DNA from: Myxococcales bacterium UBA1203
Lineage (GTDB): Bacteria > Myxococcota > Myxococcia > Myxococcales > UBA5297
NCBI GenBank assembly: GCA_002309695.1
Contig: DBXV01000008.1
Coordinates: 1 to 47,626 of the forward strand
Reading direction: 5' to 3'
DNA length: 47,626 nucleotides
Below, in pieces: positions 25,755 to 31,937 of the stretch (its first letter is position 1; each line of letters opens with the position of its first letter). The position numbers were made by a program, and so were the translations under genes. A model generated the notes under the pieces. The model made no database searches. It saw only the letters and a program-made list of their open reading frames with translations, and was not told the DNA's origin.

Positions 25755-26297
25755 ATGGCTCAAAAAGCAATCGAGGAAGCGGTCGAAGCAAAGGATTTAA
25801 ATTATATCCGGGGTTTGTTGTGCAGTGTTCTTGGCTCAACCGACAAGGATATTAATAGCCTTTTTGAAGAAGACTATCAGTATATCCTGAATCATGGAAT
25901 AAGCGAAGATGAATTGTTCCAAGAAGATGATGGTGAAGAATATAGCACTGAACCTTCGAATGAAAATTTGGATTTTTTGGCAGGAAAATTTCGAGTTAAT
26001 TTTTCTAAAAAGAAATTAGAATCATTAAAAGAAATGGGGAGAGCGATAATTGAGCAGGAAGAAAAAGAGGCTCAAAAAAAAACTTCGAAAAAACAGCAGG
26101 AAACAGCAATTCCTCAAAGCAGCGTAGCCAGCCGAAACGTGGTAATTCCAATAGCGAGCGCGGCGGGAGCTCTTCTGGGATGCGGAATAGCTGCGGCAGC
26201 AACAACAGCGGCAGCGGTGCCGATAGCAGTGGGAGGAGTTGCGGGAGCAGCAATCGGAGCTGGGGCGGGCGTTTTTTTTACAAAGCGAAAGAGTTAA
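25755..26297 (+). CDS. glycine-zipper membrane protein, probably truncated by a frameshift (island gene 3)
   Basis: A 180-residue protein as read in one frame. Residues 1-120 are helical and charged (IEEAVEAKDLNYIRGLLCSV, a Lys/Glu-rich segment to about 120). Residues about 128-175 are a long Gly/Ala-rich hydrophobic stretch (IPIASAAGALLGCGIAAAAT and VGGVAGAAIGAGAGVFF) typical of a glycine-zipper membrane hairpin, after which the frame stops quickly (TKRKS). A run of eight T (26272-26279) sits exactly at this point. A -1 slip there continues as YKAKELTHKGLDIVGIDKEV and on to a TGA at 26414-26416, giving 220 residues. That stop overlaps the ATG of the next gene, so the long form is probably the intended one. 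Start has a GGAGAA ribosome-binding site 10 bases after the dynamin stop. Confidence 0.72.
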   Translation: MAQKAIEEAVEAKDLNYIRGLLCSVLGSTDKDINSLFEEDYQYILNHGISEDELFQEDDGEEYSTEPSNENLDFLAGKFRVNFSKKKLESLKEMGRAIIEQEEKEAQKKTSKKQQETAIPQSSVASRNVVIPIASAAGALLGCGIAAAATTAAAVPIAVGGVAGAAIGAGAGVFFTKRKS

Positions 26298-26416
26298 CCC
26301 ATAAAGGTCTTGATATAGTTGGAATAGATAAGGAAGTTACCAATGCTGTTCATAGTGTTGAGAATCGTGTTGAGAATGGCGTAAATAAATTCTTGCATAA
26401 AGGAGAGAAAAAATGA
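26272..26416 (+). other. T8 tract and -1 frame extension of the glycine-zipper gene
   Basis: Eight T (26272-26279) at the end of the hydrophobic stretch. Read on in the -1 frame, 45 further residues form an amphipathic, Val/Glu/Asn-patterned tail (VTNAVHSVENRVENGVNKFL), ending in a TGA at 26414-26416 that overlaps ATG 26413 (ATGA). The same 4-base overlap links rlmN to gene 1. This could be a programmed slip, phase variation, a true mutation or a sequencing error. Confidence 0.75.
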
Positions 26417-29400
26417 ATTCAGATATAAAGCCTCGTGAAAATAGTGCATTAGAGTCAGCCCTGAAGACTGCTGACGTTCTTTTGGAAAAATCATACTTGG
26501 GTAGTTTAAGCAGGTGTAAAATTATCCCTTGCAGAGATGAAGAAGTTGCACACGACGCCTGGCTAAATCAACTCAATAAGAATGTTCGCTTTTTTAATGT
26601 TACACAGATCGTTTTGAATACGAATGAAAATAGCCGTGACAAATTGGCGTCGGTCTTTAGTGCCTTGTGCAGCACGCAGAGTGGATTCATCATGTTGCTG
26701 CGAGGCAGCAAAGATTCTGTTTCAATAAAATTGGGTGTCAAAAATAAGAGCTCAGAAGATAACGCTGGAAATTATGCTGAGACACTCAAAAGCAATATAT
26801 TGGGTCATTTTCCGGGAACAAAGTTTGGCAATAATAGACCACTGAAAAAAGATGAACTCGACAAAGTTATAACCGCTAATCTTCCCGATTCCGGGTGGGT
26901 TTGTTCCGTAACAACGGTAGGCGGCTTGCGGAGTGAAAAAGAGGATAAAGAGCATACATTCGTACAAGGTTTGGAAAAATTTGCAGACACCATGCGGGGC
27001 AAGGAATATACGCTTCTTGTTATCGCTGATGCGAAAAATCTGAGTGAGATAAAAGCATCTCGTCGTTCGTTGGAAAATATCTACTCAGCGCTTATGCCAT
27101 TTAGCGAGTCTCAACAAACCATAGGCACCAACGAAAGTATAAACCAAAACATTACTGAAAGTATTACTGATACAATCAACAGCAGTGTTACAAACACCTT
27201 AACTAATACGGTAGGCAGCTCGTCGTCTGACACAACCGGAACATCTAAAAACTTTAATCCCAGCGCTGTCACTAGCAGTGTCGGGGCCGTTCTAGGTAAT
27301 TTAGTTGCTCCTGGAATCGGAATGTATGTGGGCGGAACAATTGGAGGAGCCTTAGGATCCATATCCTTTGGAAAAAGCAGTTCAAAAACAACCGGAACGA
27401 GTGAATCGACGAGCAGCGGTCAATCCGAAACATCCGGATCCTCTCACTCCTCCGGGACTTCGGTCAGCGGCGGCATATCTTCCGGGACGAGCGAAAGTCA
27501 GCAGATTAAGTATGAAAATAAAGCAATAAAAGAGATGCTGAAGCGCATCGAAAAGACGCTTGAGCGCTACGAAACTTCTGCCGATTTGGGTATGTGGAAT
27601 TGTGCAGCGTATTGTATTTCAGAAGAATGTGACACTGCACAGCTGGCAGCGAATACATATTATTCTATCGTACGCGGTAAAAATTCTTCCCTCGAGAGTG
27701 GGGCTGTTATTGCCTGGGATAATGAACAATCGGCAGAGATTATAAAATCATTAAAAAACATGGAACATCCACTCGTAGAAATTGACGGATTTTCACTGCC
27801 CGTCACCCCCGGTACGCTCATCAGCAGCGCCGAACTGACCATACACGCAGGGCTTCCGCTTCACTCTCTGCCAGGCATTCCGGTTATTGAATGTGCCGAA
27901 TTCGGTCGGACGGTTTCCACCTATGACGCAAGCGAGCTGTCTCTTAAAAATTACGCTGTTAACTTGGGTAAAATCTGGCACATGAATCAGGAGGAAGAAC
28001 TTCCTGTTGCACTTAATCCCAAGTCTCTTGGTTCCCACACCTTCATCACAGGCTCCACTGGCAGCGGAAAATCAACTACTGTCTATCGAATGCTCAGTGA
28101 AGTCATGAACCTTGGAAAGAAATTTCTTGTCATTGAACCGGCAAAGGGAGAATACAAAAATATCTTCGGCAACAAAGCAGGTGTTCGGGTTTATGGTGTC
28201 AATCAGGCGATAACACCTCTCCTGCGCCTCAACCCTTTTTCTTTCCCTCATGGGAATACGGATGAAACAAAAAATATCCATATTTTAGAACATTTGGACA
28301 GACTCATTGAGATTTTTAACGTCTGTTGGCCTATGTATGCCGCCATGCCCGCAGTATTAAAAGAGGCAATAGAAAAATCCTATATTGATTGTGGCTGGGA
28401 TCTCACTGAGTCAGTTAATAGATATAATGAGGTTTTTTACCCAACTTTTGCGGATGTAACACGCAATATCAAAGAAATTATTGATAGTTCTGAATACGAT
28501 AATGAAAATAAGGGCGCATATAAAGGCTCGCTCATCACGCGCTTAAAATCGCTTACCAATGGCATCAATGGGCTCATTTTTACTACCAACGAAATTGGAA
28601 GCGAAGAACTGTTTGACGAAAATACAATTATTGACCTCTCCCGAGTCGGTTCCAGTGAAACAAAGGCGCTCATCATGGGGATTTTAGTCCTGAAACTTCA
28701 GGAATACCGCATGACCGGCAGTGATGAGAGCAATTCAGAGCTTCGCCACGTCACTGTTCTGGAAGAAGCACATAATCTCTTAAAACGCACCAGTACAGAG
28801 CAATCACAGGAAAGCGGCAATTTGCGCGGTAAATCAGTTGAAATGCTGACCAATGCTATTGCCGAAATGCGCACCTACGGTGAGGGATTTATCATTGCTG
28901 ACCAGGCGCCGGCACTGCTCGATATGGCTGTCATCCGAAACACAAATACAAAAATAATTATGCGCCTGCCAGATCAAGACGACCGCGAATTGGTGGGCAA
29001 GGCGGCCAATCTGAGCAGAGAGCAGATTCAGGAACTGGCCAAATTACCCTGTGGTGTGGCAGCAGTGTATCAAAATGAATGGGTTGAGGCAGTGCTTTGT
29101 AAGGTGCATCATGACGCTAAGAAACCGAAAGGAAAAGAAGAAAAGTATATATATACTAAAAAATCTGAACCTTCCCAATGTGAAGAGATAAAAGATCGTT
29201 TGGAAATAGCCAAACTATTGTGCGAGGGGATTGCCATAGAGGATGAAGATGAAAGAGCAAAACTAAAAGAAAAATTGAATAATATGTCGGTGCTTGATTC
29301 TGCAAAAGTGCAGATTTTAAGGGCAGTAACACCGCCCGCACATGAGCCGAGGTTTACTAAAATTGCAGGAATAGTGAGTGAACTTTTTTCATCTGTAAAA

Positions 29401-29622
29401 GAGGCCTTTGAAAACTCATACAAACTGAGTTCAGAGACGAATCCTGACACCATTCAATGGACGATCGATGTGGACAAAGCGATAATTGCGTTGACGCAGG
29501 AACCCATTGAAGAAGAACTTCGCCGCTCTATCCGGCAGTGTATTATTACGGAGTATTTACATAACGAGCTGGGAAAAACTGATTTGCTGGAAAAATGGGC
29601 TCATGAAGGAGGTGTGAAATAA
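26413..29622 (+). CDS. HerA/VirB4-like (DUF87) membrane-associated ATPase (island gene 4)
   Basis: A 1069-residue protein with a C-terminal HerA-type P-loop motor. Walker A is GSTGSGKST (547-555) and Walker B-like LEEAH lies at 783-787 (VTVLEEAHNLLKR), followed by ADQAPALLDMAVIRNT and DQDDRELVGKAANL, the usual HerA/FtsK-VirB4 late motifs. The N-terminal half contains a Ser/Thr/Asn-rich segment (about 236-280) and a glycine-zipper hydrophobic segment (about 285-321: VGAVLGNLVAPGIGMYVGG then IGGALG). A second Ser/Thr/Gly-rich low-complexity stretch follows (about 322-362). Such ATPases move DNA or protein through membranes or activate nucleases. Placed before toxin-immunity pairs and after dynamins, a transport motor is the simplest reading, though a defence role is possible. 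It begins at ATG 26413 overlapping the extended stop of gene 3. Confidence 0.85.
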   Translation: MNSDIKPRENSALESALKTADVLLEKSYLGSLSRCKIIPCRDEEVAHDAWLNQLNKNVRFFNVTQIVLNTNENSRDKLASVFSALCSTQSGFIMLLRGSKDSVSIKLGVKNKSSEDNAGNYAETLKSNILGHFPGTKFGNNRPLKKDELDKVITANLPDSGWVCSVTTVGGLRSEKEDKEHTFVQGLEKFADTMRGKEYTLLVIADAKNLSEIKASRRSLENIYSALMPFSESQQTIGTNESINQNITESITDTINSSVTNTLTNTVGSSSSDTTGTSKNFNPSAVTSSVGAVLGNLVAPGIGMYVGGTIGGALGSISFGKSSSKTTGTSESTSSGQSETSGSSHSSGTSVSGGISSGTSESQQIKYENKAIKEMLKRIEKTLERYETSADLGMWNCAAYCISEECDTAQLAANTYYSIVRGKNSSLESGAVIAWDNEQSAEIIKSLKNMEHPLVEIDGFSLPVTPGTLISSAELTIHAGLPLHSLPGIPVIECAEFGRTVSTYDASELSLKNYAVNLGKIWHMNQEEELPVALNPKSLGSHTFITGSTGSGKSTTVYRMLSEVMNLGKKFLVIEPAKGEYKNIFGNKAGVRVYGVNQAITPLLRLNPFSFPHGNTDETKNIHILEHLDRLIEIFNVCWPMYAAMPAVLKEAIEKSYIDCGWDLTESVNRYNEVFYPTFADVTRNIKEIIDSSEYDNENKGAYKGSLITRLKSLTNGINGLIFTTNEIGSEELFDENTIIDLSRVGSSETKALIMGILVLKLQEYRMTGSDESNSELRHVTVLEEAHNLLKRTSTEQSQESGNLRGKSVEMLTNAIAEMRTYGEGFIIADQAPALLDMAVIRNTNTKIIMRLPDQDDRELVGKAANLSREQIQELAKLPCGVAAVYQNEWVEAVLCKVHHDAKKPKGKEEKYIYTKKSEPSQCEEIKDRLEIAKLLCEGIAIEDEDERAKLKEKLNNMSVLDSAKVQILRAVTPPAHEPRFTKIAGIVSELFSSVKEAFENSYKLSSETNPDTIQWTIDVDKAIIALTQEPIEEELRRSIRQCIITEYLHNELGKTDLLEKWAHEGGVK

Positions 29623-30183
29623 ATGATGGAGCGTTTTTCTATAAAAGAAGGTGTAAAACTTATTGGGGATGCAATAAAAAAGTCGGATTATGACCCCGAT
29701 AAGAGGATTATGCGAGGAGAAAGCAGAGAGGACGATACGCTTTTTGATATACGTAATTGCCCAATAGATGGAAATAACGGTTGCTGGAATGGAGAGAGAG
29801 GAAATTCCACTTGGATTCCGGATGACAATTACATACCAGAAAAATATAATCCAAACCATCAATCATGGAAAGATATAAAAAAACAATATGGTATAGATGG
29901 AATTCCGTTTAAGGATGGTGAGCCAGACTTCTCAGAGGTTTCTAAAGGAGAAGTCGAAATAGAAACATTTACTGTGTACAGGTCAAAAAATTTTGCGCAA
30001 GCAGATGAAAGATTAGCTGCACAAAAAGGGTGCGAGGCGAAGGATGTCAGAAGGTGGCGGGAATATAATCGGTATACATGGCATGAACACACAAATTGTA
30101 AAACAATGAGCAAAATACCAAATATTATACACTTAAATATAACTCATCGAGGTGGAGTAGCGTCTCAGAAAGAGGAACTATAA
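29623..30183 (+). CDS. WHH-type HNH/Endo VII nuclease toxin with DPDKRI motif (island gene 5)
   Basis: A 186-residue protein. A short N-terminal helix (MERFSIKEGVKLIGDAIKK) leads to YDPDKRI (23-29), a variable linker and a C-terminal nuclease domain: GIPFKDGEPDFSEVSKGEV, NFAQADERLAA, then YTWHEHTNCKTM and HLNITHRGGV. The W-H-x-H then H...H...GG layout is the WHH variant of the HNH/Endonuclease VII fold found in polymorphic toxins, where the His residues bind metal and act on DNA or RNA. No signal peptide is seen, so export, if any, needs a dedicated route. The ATG directly follows the ATPase stop, and the stop shares one base with the immunity start. Immunity would be the next gene. Confidence 0.87.
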   Translation: MMERFSIKEGVKLIGDAIKKSDYDPDKRIMRGESREDDTLFDIRNCPIDGNNGCWNGERGNSTWIPDDNYIPEKYNPNHQSWKDIKKQYGIDGIPFKDGEPDFSEVSKGEVEIETFTVYRSKNFAQADERLAAQKGCEAKDVRRWREYNRYTWHEHTNCKTMSKIPNIIHLNITHRGGVASQKEEL

Positions 30184-30599
30184 TGGTTATGAAAACTACA
30201 ACAAATAAGATTTTCGGTCAACTTATCTATGATTTTCAATGGGAAAAACAAGATTCGGTATTGATTTGTGGTAAAGAAATTCCCTTTAAAACAATTGTGG
30301 AAGCATTTCCTGGAGAAAGTATAACCGAATTACAGGAAAAAAATTATCAGAAGATAAAAGATATGAAAAATCTTGTGGATGATGAGTATCTACCAAATGT
30401 ATACAATTATCTAAAAAAGAATTATGGGCGTATTATTTCTACAAAAAAAGATTTATATAATTATGTGGAACTTCAATCTGTATTGTATAAGCAAAATGGA
30501 AAGGTTGTCGCATTATTTTCTATTCCTGAGGATGAACTTGGAGTTGGAATTGAATTGATTCCTGTATTTTCAATTGGTGTTCAGGATTTGTATTTGTGA
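30183..30599 (+). CDS. putative immunity protein for the WHH nuclease (island gene 6)
   Basis: A 138-residue small soluble protein with no signal peptide, immediately after the nuclease gene and sharing one base with it (TAATG). It looks like a DUF6985-type small immunity protein: a beta-rich start (FGQLIYDFQWEKQDSVLICG), a central helix-rich region with LPNVYNYLKKNYG and a final strand set ending at YL. Functional assignment rests on position: in toxin loci the gene right after the toxin normally encodes the inhibitor. The family name is a guess. The stop overlaps the GTG that may start the next gene (GTGA at 30596-30599). Confidence 0.72.
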   Translation: MVMKTTTNKIFGQLIYDFQWEKQDSVLICGKEIPFKTIVEAFPGESITELQEKNYQKIKDMKNLVDDEYLPNVYNYLKKNYGRIISTKKDLYNYVELQSVLYKQNGKVVALFSIPEDELGVGIELIPVFSIGVQDLYL

Positions 30600-31321
30600 T
30601 AAGTTTTGTATGGGCTAGATTAAATAAGTTCCCCTTCCCCTCAATGAAAGGTTCTCTTGCCATGGTTCTTCCAGAACTTCGAGAAATCGCTCCCAAAGTA
30701 GAGAAGCAGACCTCGTCTTTTGATCCCGACAAGCGAATTGAGAAAAGAATCGACTCTCTCGCTGGCGTAGAAAAGGGGCGAGAGATGACTTTTGACGAAG
30801 CCGACAGCGGTCACGTCAATCCGCATTTTCCTAGAGAAGGATATGATGATAATTGCCAAACCTGCGTTGTTGTCTTTGAGGCGCGGCTTCGAGGGTACGA
30901 TATAGAAGCATGTCCATTCTGTGAAGGTTCAAATACTGAGCTTTTAAGTCGAGAAACCAATTTGGCTTGGCGTAATTTTTGGGGAAGACATCCATCTTAT
31001 ATTGAAAATAGAACCCCCAAAACTCCGGAAGAATTATATAATTTTGTGTCTGGCAATATAAAGCCAGGACAGCGCTTTACCTTAGAGGGAGCCTGGAAAA
31101 ATTATGGTTGTGGCCATATTATCTCGGTTATGCGCGGGGAAGACGGAAACCTTCTTTTCTATGATCCGCAAACAAATAAAAAATATACAAAGGAGAGTGC
31201 AATAAATGGGATATTAAAACGAATGGATCCTTGCAGCATAAAGTTGCTGCGAGTTGATTCGCTCGATATTGATTGTGATTTTGTTAACCCCATCGTCAGA
31301 AGGAGTGGAAGCAATGGATGA
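30596..31321 (+). CDS. Tox-PL papain-fold (deamidase/protease-like) toxin with DPDKRI motif (island gene 7)
   Basis: A 241-residue protein if started at GTG 30596; ATG 30662 would give 219 residues and place the motif at a distance from the start like that of the nuclease toxin. FDPDKRI (42-48 from the GTG start) is followed by a linker and a papain-like toxin domain: TFDEADSGHVNPHF, then YDDNCQTCVVVFEARLRGYD (catalytic Cys in NCQTC), a GHIISV segment with the catalytic His and a DPQTNKKY segment with the Asp. This is the Cys-His-Asp layout of the Tox-PL family, glutamine-deamidase or protease-like toxins found in polymorphic toxins and phage MuF proteins. No signal peptide is seen. The next gene overlaps its end by 8 bases and should be its immunity gene. 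Confidence 0.83.
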   Translation: MISFVWARLNKFPFPSMKGSLAMVLPELREIAPKVEKQTSSFDPDKRIEKRIDSLAGVEKGREMTFDEADSGHVNPHFPREGYDDNCQTCVVVFEARLRGYDIEACPFCEGSNTELLSRETNLAWRNFWGRHPSYIENRTPKTPEELYNFVSGNIKPGQRFTLEGAWKNYGCGHIISVMRGEDGNLLFYDPQTNKKYTKESAINGILKRMDPCSIKLLRVDSLDIDCDFVNPIVRRSGSNG

Positions 31322-31535
31322 GCAAAAAATTAAAGAGTTTGCCCAAAAACATGGTTTTGACGATGTGAAAATGATTGGAGAGTATGAAGGCAACATTGTT
31401 TTTCAGCCGGTCTTTTTTGATAAAAAAGTAAGAATTATCGGCTTTCCCCGATATATTCTGCAAAAAGAAGATGAACTCTCCTTGAAACTAGATGATGATT
31501 TTGTTCTGACCGATCATTTTTTTCCACCGGATTGA
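31314..31535 (+). CDS. putative immunity protein for the Tox-PL toxin (island gene 8)
   Basis: A 73-residue acidic small protein. ATG 31314 is chosen because AAGGAGTGG is a proper ribosome-binding site before it; the longer frame begins inside the toxin gene without one. The reading is MDEQKIKEFAQKHGFDDVK, then strands with NIVFQPVFF and KVRIIGFPRYIL, then an acidic end. It overlaps the toxin stop by 8 bases (translational coupling) and is the last gene before a terminator at 31570. Immunity is inferred from position and size; I do not recognise a family. Confidence 0.68.
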   Translation: MDEQKIKEFAQKHGFDDVKMIGEYEGNIVFQPVFFDKKVRIIGFPRYILQKEDELSLKLDDDFVLTDHFFPPD

Positions 31536-31569
31536 GTCTTTGCGAGGCAGAAAGCAACGGACACAGTTT

Positions 31570-31609
31570 AGAGGGGGAAGGACAATAGCCCTTCCTCCTT
31601 TAAATTTTT
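31570..31609 (+). terminator. rho-independent terminator of the island operon
   Basis: Inverted repeat AGAGGGGGAAGG (31570-31581) with CCTTCCTCCTTT (31590-31601), two G-T wobbles, then AAATTTTTC. It lies 35 bases after the last island gene. Confidence 0.75.
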
Positions 31610-31697
31610 CCTTGAGCTGGAATGTGATTCATCCAAAGCTAATCGTAACGCCATGATTTTAGTGGAGAAATAGGCCAATCCTACCCCCAAACAAACC

Positions 31698-31740
31698 AGC
31701 CCTCCTTCAATACATTTGCTTTATGCATTGAAGGAGGGCT
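31698..31740. repeat. inverted repeat, possible terminator or dispersed hairpin
   Basis: Perfect 14-base arms (AGCCCTCCTTCAAT and ATTGAAGGAGGGCT, 15-base loop) without a good T run. A related sequence occurs at 35864-35893. Confidence 0.6.
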
Positions 31741-31865
31741 GTTCTATTGTTGTCGATTATATCTGATGATTATTCCGTTTAGACAATACGAGGGAACGGC
31801 GCAAAAGCGGCGGCAGACACAGGTTGAAAGAAAGAGGGAATATCAAGGAGATTTTGGGGATGGTC

Positions 31866-31894
31866 TTGATTTTTTGCGCAAAATGAGCTATAAC
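31866..31894 (+). promoter_or_regulatory. sigma-70-like promoter of the AAA-ATPase gene
   Basis: TTGATT (31866-31871), 17-base spacer, TATAAC (31889-31894), about 44 bases before ATG 31938, in a low-GC stretch. Good match to consensus in spacing and hexamers. Confidence 0.65.
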
Positions 31895-31937
31895 TGAGAA
31901 GCAAATTTCAGCCGCACAAGAGAAAGGGCGCGCCGCC

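Larger units (their letters stand above)
31536..31937. other. gene-free region after the island operon
   Basis: About 400 bases. It contains a terminator (31570-31609), a perfect 14-base inverted repeat (31698-31740) and a promoter (31866-31894) for the AAA-ATPase gene. No coding sequence is supported. Confidence 0.6.

Noticed and set aside
26180..26416. Separate 78-codon gene starting at ATG 26180
   Set aside because: Its first part is an out-of-frame reading of the glycine-zipper stretch (Ser/Asn/Gly noise); only the part after the T8 tract looks coding, as an extension of the zipper gene.
22245..31609. Classic type VI, type VII or contact-dependent (CDI) secretion locus
   Set aside because: No VgrG, Hcp, PAAR, WXG, LXG or two-partner secretion gene is present in the run.
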